Notes under the pieces: model-generated
The model's database searches: none
Told to the model about the DNA's origin: nothing
The model's input: only the letters and a program-made list of their open reading frames with translations
Virus record (IMG/VR): IMGVR_UViG_3300032893_000257
Span: 1-25,781 of that record
Strand: one strand, 5' to 3'
DNA: 25,781 bases
Source: a virus
Program-made: the position numbers and the translations under genes
Part shown: positions 1 to 7,243 of the stretch, piece by piece
How positions within the stretch are numbered: the stretch's first letter is position 1
Layout: every line of letters begins with the position of its first letter

Positions 1-1843
1 CCCTCGGGCCTTGTGGATCAGGGAAAATCTCATCTACATCCCAATCATTCGCCTCCAGCCACTTCTTCGACACCACTGCTTTATCCCACATCGCCCCAAT
101 CGGACTGAGAGCCGCTTGCACCAATTGGTTCACCCGGTCTTTCCGTTGCTGTCCGCTCACTGCCGAAGGATCGGCGGTTGGGAAAATCCTACCGACGTTC
201 GCGTAATCATCGGGTTGGAGTATAGCATCAGGGCCTTCAGTCAGGTCGAAGTAATTCGGGCTCGTCGGCAAGTAGAGTCGATTGAGGTTAACCAGTTTGG
301 TTAGCTCCTCACGGAAACTCCGGTACATGCGGGCGTAGATGCCCGAGAAGAGCATCATGCCCTGCTCTACGGTCGTTTGTGCGGTCGTGGCGGGGGTGTT
401 CTGCCCCGGAGACACACCGGTCATGATGTCGGTTGCGCTGCTGATGCGCTCCCCGTACTGAATGAGAACGCCAAGCAGATTGAACAGCACCTGGGAAGGC
501 TCCCGCACGGGCAGAGGGAAAATCCCCTTTCGCAGATCGTCACCAGTGCTGTCCACCACCTTCCATTCAAACGGATCGAAGGAATTCTTCCCTGCGCGCA
601 TCTTCACACCACGCGACAAGAAGCCGCCTGCGGTGTTGCTCATCGTGCCTGCATCAATGAGCTGGTTAATCATCGTGTCAACGGCTTGGTTCACCGGGCC
701 GAGCAGCGCGCTCAAACCAAGACCGTAGAACCCACCATCGGGCGAGGGGACGAAGGTGTACTTGGTGAAGAACTTCTCAGGGTCAATTCGAACAATTGAG
801 TTCGTCGGGTCGTGCAGAATCCGATCTGCACGCTTCTCGAAGTTACTCTTCTGCTGCATGTCCTGCGTCTGCAGGGCAGCATTTTCGAGCTTCCGCATCT
901 CAGTGTCGTACTTGCGATGCACACCCTGCTCAAAGAATCGAGCAACAATCCGATACACATGCCCCGTGTCCAGCCGCGCACTGATCACATACGGCTCTGC
1001 GTAGCCATCCCCATCGAAATCGAACCAGCAGTGCTGCTCAAGCACTTGGAACTCCTCGGGATCGACGTTTGCAGTGAGGCCCTGCACCTGATTGCTCACC
1101 TGCTCCAGGATGTTTGCAACGGGCGAGTACGTGCCGGGCTTTTGCTCATTCTTCTCTTCCAGGAACAGCCCCTGCGCGATCCGCTCAGCGATCTTGTTCT
1201 GACTCATGCTGATGCGGTGTGTTGCACGACCAGCAGTGTCAATGTGCTTGCAGTGGTAATCAACAACAAAATCCTGCGCCGGGATAAACTCGCTGACGTT
1301 CATGCCCTGCACGGAATCGTAGTAGCTCTTCTTGAAGGCACTGCCGACGAGAGCCGCCGCGAATTTGGTTGTCTCATCCGCGTCCATCCAGCCCACATCT
1401 TCGTCAGTGAGCTGCATGTTGATGTGCTGAGTAAGACGCTTCATGCGGAGGGACTTTTCACCCTTCGGATCGGCTCCAACATGGCGGAAATGGGCGATGT
1501 GGTTGCCCTTCGTCAGGATGCTGATGCGAGCCAGGAACTGCAGCGCACCAACAGTCACGAGCGGGAATTTGACATTTGACGCATTCACCCAAGGGAAGTT
1601 CTTCGCCTCCCGTACCTGCAATGCGATCTTGATCCCTTCGGCATGGCGCTCAGCCCATTCAGTGCGACTGCTCACGTCTTTCACGTACCCACCAACTACC
1701 CATTTGCCGATAGCGCTGCGCTCGTCCTCGTTCAGCTTCTCCGCGAGGTTAGGCGAATTGACAATATCCTCCAGCTTGAACTTCTTCTTCACCTGAGGCA
1801 GTGTGGGCAGGGCAATCGCATCCTGCTGCGCAATCATTTGCAT
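1..1843 (-). CDS. Portal protein (P22 gp1-like), C-terminus cut by window edge
   Basis: Forms the dodecameric ring at the capsid vertex through which DNA is packaged and ejected. The minus-strand frame is open from an ATG at 1843 to base 1, giving 614 codons with no stop, so the C-terminus lies outside the window. Recognition rests on a region typical of the P22-type portal family: FVPSPDGGFYGLG followed by a helical stretch with NQLIDAG, then a conserved TDIMTG segment. An AGGA ribosome site precedes the ATG by 8 bases. The gene begins 2 bases after the large-terminase stop, as expected for a packaging operon. Several rightward open frames over this stretch are antisense shadows. Confidence 0.85.
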   Translation of the reverse strand, partial: MQMIAQQDAIALPTLPQVKKKFKLEDIVNSPNLAEKLNEDERSAIGKWVVGGYVKDVSSRTEWAERHAEGIKIALQVREAKNFPWVNASNVKFPLVTVGALQFLARISILTKGNHIAHFRHVGADPKGEKSLRMKRLTQHINMQLTDEDVGWMDADETTKFAAALVGSAFKKSYYDSVQGMNVSEFIPAQDFVVDYHCKHIDTAGRATHRISMSQNKIAERIAQGLFLEEKNEQKPGTYSPVANILEQVSNQVQGLTANVDPEEFQVLEQHCWFDFDGDGYAEPYVISARLDTGHVYRIVARFFEQGVHRKYDTEMRKLENAALQTQDMQQKSNFEKRADRILHDPTNSIVRIDPEKFFTKYTFVPSPDGGFYGLGLSALLGPVNQAVDTMINQLIDAGTMSNTAGGFLSRGVKMRAGKNSFDPFEWKVVDSTGDDLRKGIFPLPVREPSQVLFNLLGVLIQYGERISSATDIMTGVSPGQNTPATTAQTTVEQGMMLFSGIYARMYRSFREELTKLVNLNRLYLPTSPNYFDLTEGPDAILQPDDYANVGRIFPTADPSAVSGQQRKDRVNQLVQAALSPIGAMWDKAVVSKKWLEANDWDVDEIFPDPQGPR

Positions 1844-1845
1844 GG

Positions 1846-3342
1846 TTAGTATCCTGTGACTTGTGAGCGGCCCTGTTCAGCCGGAGAGGAAGTATCCGCG
1901 TAATACAGCTCCTCGTCGCTCATGAAATCTTCAACAGTGAGCAGAGGGAGAGTGTCAAACCCGCGTGAGAGTATAGCACTCGAATCGAACTGATCGTCAA
2001 GAACAGACTCGCTGTAGCCGGTGAAGCGCAAGCATTCGTGTTCGTATGCAGCGTACCAAGGGGCTTCTTTGTCGAACTTGCAGGAGAATCTGCGCATGCG
2101 CTTCTGCCAGCTGCGCCCACGCACGGCCTTGTCCTTGGTGGAGGAGAGGGCGACGATATTCATGAAGGTGTTCTTTGCCCGCATTTCCAGCGTGAGGATA
2201 GGTTCAATGGCCTTCCAGATCACGCCATCTTCCACGAACCAGATCTCTGGGTGGATTGCCTGTTCGAGTTCGATCATCTGATCGATGATCTCATCAGTTG
2301 CCCACCGATCGACCTTTTGATGGAAGAAGTACAGGAAGTTCTCTGCACATTGCCCGGCAACAGTAAAGGAGGTGCGGTTGGCCTTGTTGCTCTTGCTGAT
2401 GGCGAAGTCAACCCCCACGCACACTCGCATGGGTTTCTCGAAGTCCTCATCGGTCATGCCAATGAATTGATCGGCGGTGAGGTAGCCATCCGTGTTGTCG
2501 TAGGGATCGTTGAGGTATTCCTGGGAGTAGCCCGCAACGTCTCCGTCATCGATGTAGCCCTGCCGGATAGCTCGCAGATCATCCTCAGTGAACTGCTCCG
2601 GCCACAAACGTTCGCTGAAGTCATCAAAGGCTTTGTGGGCCTTGTAGAAGAGCACCTGCCAAGTCTTTTTCTCACGGGTCTGCTTGTGGAAACGGGCTAG
2701 GAGGGAGTCTTCGTGAAGAACAGTACCGTGTACCCGCAAACGACCACCACGACGCAGAGCAGGAAGAACAGCGCGGTTAAACCATTTGCGGAACTTCTCG
2801 CGGCGCTCCTTGTTTTCCACCTGCTCGTCGTCCTCCAGATCGTCACACACAATAAGTCCAGGACGAGTACCACGCCACTTACGACCACGAAGCTTTTGAC
2901 CAGAGCCGCGAGCAAGAATTCGAAACTGATGTCCATCCTTGAACTCCACAATGATTTCAGTTTTGCTGTTGGTGACGAAGCCCTTAATTTCGAAGTCTTC
3001 GATCAGGTCTTCGTTCTCAGTCAGCTCGCGAGTGATGTCACCCAAATGCTCAATTGCCAATTCCTCATTGGTGGAGATTAGGATGACGTAGCTCTCGACT
3101 CTGAACAGGACAGTAGCTAGGATGAATACGTGGGTGAGGGCGGAGGATTTGGCGTGACCGCGAGGGGCAATGACTGAGGCTTGTTTTACAGGGGATGCGT
3201 ACAGCTCCCAGCCCTCACGGTGAAACTGCGGAGTGGGCTTGACCTCATCAAAGCCACTGTACAGATAGGCAACAGCAAAGCCCTCAATCACCTCAGCAGT
3301 GAGAGCGGATGCCTTGAGTTTTGTTTGCAGGTCATTCGCCAT
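1846..3342 (-). CDS. terL: Terminase large subunit (packaging ATPase/nuclease)
   Basis: Motor that translocates DNA into the procapsid and cuts concatemers. 498 residues from the ATG at 3342, chosen because AAAGGA lies 8 bases upstream; an upstream TTG extension lacks a ribosome site. N-terminal ATPase: Walker A APRGHAKS near residues 59-66, Walker B LIVCDD near 163-168 followed by acidic residues. C-terminal RNase H-like nuclease: VGVDFA (D312), WFVEDG (E371) and DDQFD (about 449-453) supply the expected acidic triad. Length is normal for the family. It overlaps the end of the small-terminase-like gene by 11 bases and is followed directly by the portal gene. The packaging mode (cos or pac) cannot be read from the sequence. 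Confidence 0.95.
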   Translation of the reverse strand: MANDLQTKLKASALTAEVIEGFAVAYLYSGFDEVKPTPQFHREGWELYASPVKQASVIAPRGHAKSSALTHVFILATVLFRVESYVILISTNEELAIEHLGDITRELTENEDLIEDFEIKGFVTNSKTEIIVEFKDGHQFRILARGSGQKLRGRKWRGTRPGLIVCDDLEDDEQVENKERREKFRKWFNRAVLPALRRGGRLRVHGTVLHEDSLLARFHKQTREKKTWQVLFYKAHKAFDDFSERLWPEQFTEDDLRAIRQGYIDDGDVAGYSQEYLNDPYDNTDGYLTADQFIGMTDEDFEKPMRVCVGVDFAISKSNKANRTSFTVAGQCAENFLYFFHQKVDRWATDEIIDQMIELEQAIHPEIWFVEDGVIWKAIEPILTLEMRAKNTFMNIVALSSTKDKAVRGRSWQKRMRRFSCKFDKEAPWYAAYEHECLRFTGYSESVLDDQFDSSAILSRGFDTLPLLTVEDFMSDEELYYADTSSPAEQGRSQVTGY

Positions 3343-3901
3343 TCGGTACGTCCTTTGCAACTACGTCAACCACCTCACCGCGATTGCGTGCCTGGGCTTC
3401 GAGGATCTTTCTCATCACACGTTCGCTGGCAGTCTCACCCCCACCAGCAGGAGCAGGGAGTTCCTTCGGCTGCAGCCCCAAGCCCAAGGCCTTCACACCA
3501 AGCTCTGCTGCCTTCAGCACTGTCAAATCGTTCACCCCCGCGAGGTTCAGCTTCTCCGAGAGGACAGTGGTACTGCGAATAGCAAGAGCGCGGAATCGTT
3601 CATCGAGGGTGGCTGCGAGGGAGGGATCAGCAACCTCATGCCGCCGACCGTCGAGAGCACGCTGGAACGTGTCGCTCGCCAGAACAGCTGCCATCCAGGA
3701 AGGCTGTCGCCCGAAGTGTGCTGCGAAGCGAGAGTGTGGCCAATCGGGGTGATCGATCATCAACTGCACCATCAATGCAGGAGAGTAAACAGGCGCAGGC
3801 GTGCTCGGAGGTTCAATGAGCGCCGGAGGCGGAGCGGATTCCTTCACCTCAGCATCATGCAGCCCTTGCGCGAGTTGCTGCAAATCCAATTCAGTTGACA
3901 T
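3332..3901 (-). CDS. Terminase small-subunit-like protein, paralog 1
   Basis: 189 residues. Position immediately before the large terminase, a helix-turn-helix-like N-terminal half (about residues 40-75, with HFGRQPSWMAAVLASDTF) and a helical C-terminal part suggest the DNA-recognition subunit of the terminase. The first 35 residues are a proline-rich, probably disordered extension, and the tail after about residue 145 is also low in complexity. It is homologous to the next gene upstream: both carry an F-G-x-x-P/S-x-W core, then ASD(T/S)F, DP(S/Q)L(A/S)ATL(D/N)(E/D)R and a (A/V)(I/V)RS(T/I) block. Start and upstream stop overlap as TGATG. Function is inferred from context; which paralog recognises DNA is unknown. 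Confidence 0.75.
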   Translation of the reverse strand: MSTELDLQQLAQGLHDAEVKESAPPPALIEPPSTPAPVYSPALMVQLMIDHPDWPHSRFAAHFGRQPSWMAAVLASDTFQRALDGRRHEVADPSLAATLDERFRALAIRSTTVLSEKLNLAGVNDLTVLKAAELGVKALGLGLQPKELPAPAGGGETASERVMRKILEAQARNRGEVVDVVAKDVPNGE

Positions 3902-4254
3902 CAGACCCTCCGCAGTCCAGTTGCAGCAACGCCCAGTGCTTCGAGAGCGAACTTTGCGCTCGCATCCTCCTTCGACAGCCTTTCGTTGAGCACATCGATG
4001 CTGCGCACCGCAACCGTGCGGAGGCGGTCATTGAGAGTTGCACTGAGCTGCGGGTCGATGAGCTTCTCTTTACGCTCGGCGAGTCGTGCCTTGAAGGAGT
4101 CACTGGCAACCACTCGCCCGATCCAACCTGGGCTGTAGCCGAACACTTCAGCAAGCTCTGCGTGTGTGACAGTCGGCTCTGCGAGGATCAAGTCAATCAT
4201 TGCCTCGTGTGTGTAAGAGAGGCGCATGGGCTTCTTTTCTGCTGCTTGGGTCAT
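3901..4254 (-). CDS. Terminase small-subunit-like protein, paralog 2
   Basis: 117 residues from the ATG at 4254, preceded by GAGG 7 bases upstream; the longer open frame to 4350 has no ribosome site. It has a helix-turn-helix-like segment (THAELAEVFGYSPGWIGRVVASD, about residues 30-52) and then DPQLSATLNDRLRTVAVRS, which aligns block by block with paralog 1. First gene of the leftward packaging operon, reading out of the divergent intergenic region. It lacks the N-terminal proline-rich and C-terminal extensions of paralog 1, so it is close to a minimal DNA-binding core. It may be the true TerS, a hetero-oligomer partner, or an autoregulator of the operon. Confidence 0.75.
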   Translation of the reverse strand: MTQAAEKKPMRLSYTHEAMIDLILAEPTVTHAELAEVFGYSPGWIGRVVASDSFKARLAERKEKLIDPQLSATLNDRLRTVAVRSIDVLNERLSKEDASAKFALEALGVAATGLRRV

Positions 4255-4395
4255 GGCAGACCTCGTTGGTGTGGATGATGGCTGGAGGATACGCGAGGAG
4301 GTGGCTTCCGGCAACGAGCTCAGTTGAGCAGGAGAATAGGGTCGGAACAACTTGTACCCTGAACTCGCGCATAAGAGGAATTTTCAGAATTTCTG

Positions 4396-4430
4396 CCCGC
4401 AATTAATAATTATTAATCGCCGTCAATAAA
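4396..4430 (+). repeat. AT-rich palindromic repeat, copy 1 of 8
   Basis: Perfect 16-bp palindrome ATTAATAATTATTAAT at 4402-4417, flanked by CCCGCA on the left and CGCCGTCAATAA on the right. The right flank GC(C/G)GTCA(A/T) is shared by all copies on the + strand, which gives the element a direction. This copy sits in the divergent region between packaging and early operons. Confidence 0.9.
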
Positions 4431-4784
4431 TAGCAATCACCAGCCAAACAGCAATAGCAATCACGAGGAGAGGCAGCTCAGTGGGACAGAGTTGAAAAAT
4501 TTTATAAAAAATCGGAAGGGGTGCATTGCAACTTTTCCCTCAGTTCGAATTTTCCCCCCCACCCCCTCCTCCCATTTGACATAACGTCCAATTATCAACC
4601 GATTGCACCTCCGATGGGGCTGCCGGACGTGCCGTCGGGCCTCAAATCACCTCGCAATGGCCCCTGTGCGCGTCGTGCGGGCCTGTTGACGCGGCGAGAG
4701 CGGGGCAGCTATTAACAGGGAGGGGATGACAGGCGGGCGGGCGGGTGCAATGCACAATGGAGATGTTCCCCTGTCTCCCCATGC

Positions 4785-4816
4785 TAGCCTGTCTACTCAC
4801 TCCCCTAGCCTGTCTA
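4785..4816. repeat. Two TAGCCTGTCTA direct repeats, 21 bp apart
   Basis: Exact 11-bp repeats at 4785-4795 and 4806-4816. The start-to-start distance of 21 bp equals two helical turns, so both face the same side of the helix. A third partial match, CCTGTCT, lies at 4770-4776. They sit about 110 bases upstream of the early promoter. This arrangement fits an operator or iteron; no binding protein can be named. Confidence 0.55.
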
Positions 4817-4922
4817 GTGCTACCATCCTGTTGGTTGCTAGTAGCAGGTGCGTGGGGATGGGGAGGCCCGGCATTGTACTTACCCGCGAGCTAAGGGGCC
4901 GAAAAAAGATAGCAGATTGTTG

Positions 4923-4950
4923 TTGACAGACCCTGTGCATGTGCTATTAT
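4923..4950 (+). promoter_or_regulatory. Strong sigma70-type early promoter
   Basis: Consensus -35 TTGACA (4923-4928), 16-base spacer, -10 TATTAT (4945-4950) preceded by TGC, i.e. an extended -10. Transcription would start near 4957, giving a leader of about 33 bases before the first early gene at 4990. This is the best host-type promoter in the window and probably drives the rightward early operon. Confidence 0.85.
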
Positions 4951-4989
4951 TCAATCAACGCAACGCAGTAACTAAACAGGAGCAGGAAC

Positions 4990-5199
4990 ATGATTACTAA
5001 GGAACAGGCAATGACGGCGCGCAATTTTGAGCATGTTTCGCTCAAGAATGCTGACGGTACTCCAGTACGATGCCGTGTGAATGGCGCATGCAAAACGTGG
5101 AAAACGCGCACTGCGGATTTCAAATTGCCGGTCAAGTACGGCCTGAAGCAGTGTTTCTATATCGACAACACCAATGCACATGAATGGGTGTGCGCGTAA
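4990..5199 (+). CDS. Small early protein of unknown function (69 aa)
   Basis: First gene of the rightward early operon, preceded by AGGAGC about 9 bases before the ATG and by the strong promoter at 4923-4950. The protein is basic and contains KNADGTPVRCRVNG followed by KTWKTR, a pattern I associate with small uncharacterised proteins common in phages and plasmids; no catalytic motif is visible. The product is expected to be cytosolic. The stop codon lies only 2 bases before the hammerhead ribozyme at 5202-5254, so its mRNA would end in the upstream cleavage fragment. Confidence 0.8.
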   Translation: MITKEQAMTARNFEHVSLKNADGTPVRCRVNGACKTWKTRTADFKLPVKYGLKQCFYIDNTNAHEWVCA

Positions 5200-5201
5200 C
5201 A

Positions 5202-5254
5202 GATCGAAACGGCCCCTGCGGCCGTCCACACGTTAGGCGTGTGCTGATGAGATC
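5202..5254 (+). ncRNA. Hammerhead ribozyme 1, type II, complete core
   Basis: All conserved core positions are present. Stem II outer strand GATC (5202-5205), GAA (5206-5208), stem III ACGGCC/GGCCGT (5209-5214/5220-5225) with loop CCTGC, cleavage base C5226, stem I CACACG/CGTGTG (5227-5232/5238-5243) with loop TTAGG, catalytic box CTGATGA (5244-5250), stem II GATC (5251-5254). The A15.1-U16.1 and G10.1-C11.1 pairs are intact. Predicted cleavage is between 5226 and 5227. With stem II open this is the type II permutation. It lies in the 73 bases between the stop at 5199 and the ATG at 5273, on the coding strand. Confidence 0.93.
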
Positions 5255-5272
5255 AATTTGTGAGGTGATGTG

Positions 5273-5530
5273 ATGGAATTTGAGCGCGTCAAATCCGGCG
5301 AATACGCAGGGCAGTTTGTGCGGCTGCCTGTAGTGAAATTGAACCAAAAAATCGTGAATGCACCGCGATCCGGGCGCACCGTTTCCGGTTATGGGAAGAA
5401 TCTTGCAACCAATTACATGGTGCGCACGGTTGATAACAAGTGGCGCCGTGTGTATGCCGTGTGCTACTCCAATGCTTCGACGCTGTATGTGAGAATCGGT
5501 GGAAGCCGTGTGATCGTTGATTTGCTGTGA
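5273..5530 (+). CDS. Early protein of unknown function (85 aa)
   Basis: The ATG at 5273 was preferred over an in-frame GTG one codon earlier because TGAGGTGATG lies just upstream. The protein is rich in basic and aromatic residues, starts MEFERVKSGEYAGQ and ends in short beta-like segments (RRVYAVCYSN, STLYVRIGG, RVIVDLL), suggesting a small beta-rich fold. No family recognised. It is the first cistron downstream of hammerhead 1; after cleavage its mRNA would begin with the 5'-hydroxyl fragment from 5227. The next gene follows after 9 bases. Confidence 0.75.
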   Translation: MEFERVKSGEYAGQFVRLPVVKLNQKIVNAPRSGRTVSGYGKNLATNYMVRTVDNKWRRVYAVCYSNASTLYVRIGGSRVIVDLL

Positions 5531-5539
5531 GGTGATGCA

Positions 5540-5749
5540 ATGCCCCGTTACCGTTCGACCCTATGTGAAACCCGCAACCTGCGTACAGGCGCGGTGAGGT
5601 ACTATATTGAGAAGTGCGGCGCATTCCAACGTGTGGATGCACGGGAATTCTTCGCGCGGTACAATCTCGCGGATGATTACGAGTGCCTGCACCACAATGA
5701 ATCCCGTGGCGTGCGTCGGTTTTACACAACTATCGTATGGAGTGAGTGA
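5540..5749 (+). CDS. Early protein of unknown function (69 aa)
   Basis: Ribosome site GTGAGGTGATG precedes the ATG, almost the same leader as the previous gene. The protein begins MPRYRSTLCETRNLRTGAVR and contains several aromatic and arginine residues (FFARYN, RRFYTTIVW). It resembles small uncharacterised phage proteins with an R-N-L-(R/K)-T-G motif, but I know no function. The stop lies 2 bases before the start of the following gene, so translation is probably coupled. Confidence 0.75.
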   Translation: MPRYRSTLCETRNLRTGAVRYYIEKCGAFQRVDAREFFARYNLADDYECLHHNESRGVRRFYTTIVWSE

Positions 5750-5751
5750 AA

Positions 5752-6264
5752 ATGAAACTGCAATTCGATTGGACGCGAGTGAAAAACGACGTCAATGGCA
5801 ACCCGCGCTATGTCTGTCACTTCCTGGCGCTGAACACGGAAGCCGAGCGCAACGCAACCGGCGAGAACTGGATTCCGACTCAGGACAAGTACGCGATCGC
5901 CTGCAAGCGCGCTAACCGCATCGGCGGCCGCAAGTTTCACAACAAACAATACGGTGGCGGCGTTGTGTTTCAGTCTTACTCGCTTGACGAGACGCGCGCA
6001 GCGATCGCCCGTGTTATCCAAGCCGACGAGCGCGAAGTAGCCCAGCGTGCTAACTGCTACTGGATCGTTGACGACGTGATTGGCGAATCCGGGCGCGAGG
6101 GGTTCGAGGTCATGCACGGCAATGCAGACACCGCTGAAGGCTACAGCCAGTCTGCGCACAAAACGCTAAAGGCGGCGATTGCAAGCATTCCCAAGGGCGA
6201 GCCTGTGTACCGCGTTCGACTGGCGCGCCGGAACGGTGCGCACAGTGTTAAGCGGATCGCGTAA
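5752..6264 (+). CDS. Early protein of unknown function (170 aa)
   Basis: The ATG at 5752 was chosen over an in-frame GTG at 5746, which overlaps the previous stop. The N-terminal half carries NDVNGNPRYVCHFLAL and a basic KRANRIGGRKFHNKQYGGG segment. The C-terminal half has helical stretches and ends with a basic LARRNGAHSVKRIA tail. Length and composition resemble proteins found in phage and plasmid accessory regions; no function is known to me. Last gene of the first early cluster: a stem-loop and a probable terminator follow at 6292-6370. Confidence 0.78.
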   Translation: MKLQFDWTRVKNDVNGNPRYVCHFLALNTEAERNATGENWIPTQDKYAIACKRANRIGGRKFHNKQYGGGVVFQSYSLDETRAAIARVIQADEREVAQRANCYWIVDDVIGESGREGFEVMHGNADTAEGYSQSAHKTLKAAIASIPKGEPVYRVRLARRNGAHSVKRIA

Positions 6265-6291
6265 CCCGTGCCCAACCGCTTCACCCTGATA

Positions 6292-6319
6292 GCCCGGGAA
6301 ATCCTCAGAATTCCCGGGC
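6292..6319 (+). other. 9-bp stem-loop after the first early cluster
   Basis: GCCCGGGAA (6292-6300) pairs perfectly with TTCCCGGGC (6311-6319) around a 10-base loop. No T-run follows, so it is not a classical terminator. It may protect the 3' end or act with the terminator 18 bases downstream. CTGATA lies directly before it and GAAAC directly after it, imitating half a hammerhead core (see rejected items). Confidence 0.6.
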
Positions 6320-6336
6320 GAAACGAAAGAAAACAG

Positions 6337-6370
6337 GCCGCGCTCAACGTAAGCAAAATGCGCGGCTTTT
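6337..6370 (+). terminator. Probable rho-independent terminator
   Basis: GCCGCGC (6337-6343) pairs with GCGCGGC (6360-6366) around a 16-base loop and is followed by TTTT (6367-6370). It lies between the gene ending at 6264 and the one starting at 6434. The large loop and short T-run make it moderate in strength. Confidence 0.6.
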
Positions 6371-6433
6371 CCGATCATTACACCCTGCAGCGTTTCTTGA
6401 CGCTGTGCGATGCAGATTAAGCGAGCCCACAAA

Positions 6434-6901
6434 ATGACGACTATCAACGAAACCATCCGCACGGCAATGGCAAAAGCATTTTTCGCGAGCGCTTGGGCCG
6501 ATACACAAGAAGAGAAAGACTCGGACGACGAAACCCGGATCAACCTATCCGGTTGTGAGATCATGGACATCATTGAAAACGAGGACATCGATCCGGCCGC
6601 GCTGCGTGCCGCGAAAACGCTGGAGTTCGACCTAAGCCGCGATAACCCGCTCTGGCGCGCGCAACCCGGCAAAGCCGACTTCGAAAATTTCCTGCAGGAT
6701 CTGTTCAAACTCGCGCAATCGTGCGAACGCACGGAATACGCCGATCGTGACCTGACGCCCGAAAACTTCGGTCACTATCTCGCCATGCAGGCAATGGGAC
6801 ACGGCGTAGGGCTTGCGGATGCGTTCGGCTCTGCTGTCTACAATGCGATCAAAGTTCCTTATGTGGAGTTCGGCTCCCACTCGCTCGAACGCGATTATTG
6901 A
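6434..6901 (+). CDS. Acidic early protein of unknown function (155 aa)
   Basis: The ATG at 6434 is preferred over 6410, although both have weak ribosome sites (AAGCGAG upstream of 6434). The protein opens MTTINETIRTAMAKAFFASAWAD, has an acidic patch QEEKDSDDE, and carries the segment DLTPENFGHYLAMQAMGHGVGLADAFG, which I associate with a small-protein family common in phages but of unknown role. Mostly helical by composition, no membrane segment, probably cytosolic. The region after it has hairpins and repeat copy 2. Confidence 0.75.
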   Translation: MTTINETIRTAMAKAFFASAWADTQEEKDSDDETRINLSGCEIMDIIENEDIDPAALRAAKTLEFDLSRDNPLWRAQPGKADFENFLQDLFKLAQSCERTEYADRDLTPENFGHYLAMQAMGHGVGLADAFGSAVYNAIKVPYVEFGSHSLERDY

Positions 6902-6929
6902 CCCTCAAAACCCCCGATACCCCATAGGC

Positions 6930-7013
6930 GAAGCTGGCGCAATATCGACGCCGGCTTCTCTCACGTCTGAGCCTGAAACAACGAACGCTTTACCGGCCCC
7001 TCCAACAGGCCGG
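6930..7013 (+). other. Two stem-loops in a gene-free stretch
   Basis: GAAGCTGGCG (6930-6939) pairs with CGCCGGCTTC (6949-6958), a 10-bp stem with one G-U pair. CCGGCC (6993-6998) pairs with GGCCGG (7008-7013), flanked by GCCTG and CAGGC that could extend the second structure. There is no T-run. They sit between the gene ending at 6901 and repeat copy 2. They could stabilise a 3' end; no class recognised. Confidence 0.5.
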
Positions 7014-7040
7014 ATCACCAGGCTAACTATCGAATAATTG

Positions 7041-7074
7041 GCCGCGATTAAAAATTATTAATGGCGGTCAATAA
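7041..7074 (+). repeat. AT-rich palindromic repeat, copy 2 of 8
   Basis: Core ATTAAAAATTATTAAT (7047-7062) has one mismatch to the consensus. Flanks are GCCGCG and GGCGGTCAATAA. It lies 18 bases upstream of the small membrane-protein gene at 7092, whose ribosome site starts just after it. Confidence 0.9.
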
Positions 7075-7091
7075 ATGACCGAGGCATACTG

Positions 7092-7241
7092 ATGAAACAT
7101 CACCGATTCGCGCAAACGTGGCGCACCCTCAAAACCGCGAACATCCACACATCCGCCACGGCTGAATTGTGGGCACTCAGCATCGCGTGCCTGATGGTCG
7201 CGGGGTTTATGGTGTGGGGTGTGAACCTGTTGTGTGATTGA
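7092..7241 (+). CDS. Small single-pass membrane protein (49 aa)
   Basis: The ATG at 7092 has GAGG 7 bases upstream. After a basic N-terminus (MKHHRFAQTWRTLKT) comes one hydrophobic segment, LWALSIACLMVAGFMVWGV, consistent with a single transmembrane helix with the N-terminus inside. No known family. It lies directly behind repeat copy 2. Its stop codon is 2 bases before the third hammerhead-like structure (7244-7310). Small membrane proteins in early phage regions are often host-takeover or exclusion factors; that role here is speculation. Confidence 0.65.
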   Translation: MKHHRFAQTWRTLKTANIHTSATAELWALSIACLMVAGFMVWGVNLLCD

Positions 7242-7243
7242 CA

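Larger units (their letters stand above)
4255..4989. other. Divergent gene-free control region
   Basis: About 735 bases between the leftward packaging operon and the rightward early operon with no convincing gene: the short open frames at 4521-4715 and 4726-4926 lack ribosome sites and recognisable features. It contains repeat copy 1 (4396-4430), a duplicated TAGCAATCAC (4431 and 4455), a C-rich tract near 4550-4572, palindromes GTGCAaTGCAC (4745-4755) and TGCTAgTAGCA (4836-4846), the TAGCCTGTCTA direct repeats and the early promoter. Dense small repeats in such a position suggest operators and possibly an origin. I could not place a promoter for the packaging genes with confidence. Confidence 0.7.

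Noticed and set aside
812-1579. Long rightward open frame (255 aa) over the portal region
   Set aside because: Antisense to the clear portal protein; no ribosome site or recognisable domain.
2289-2296. CTGATGAG on the minus strand within the terminase gene
   Set aside because: Coding sequence, without GAAA or stems in the right places.
4521-4926. Two short open frames in the divergent region
   Set aside because: No ribosome sites, odd composition from C-rich tracts, and they overlap repeats.
6287-6324. CTGATA, 9-bp stem, GAAAC: possible fourth hammerhead
   Set aside because: Guanine 8 of the catalytic box is missing, and no stem I partner or UH cleavage site could be found on either side. 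It may be a decayed copy, but is not supported.
7088-7094. CTGATGA box before the gene at 7092
   Set aside because: No stem I hairpin lies directly before it and no GAAA partner fits, so it is a chance match overlapping a start codon.
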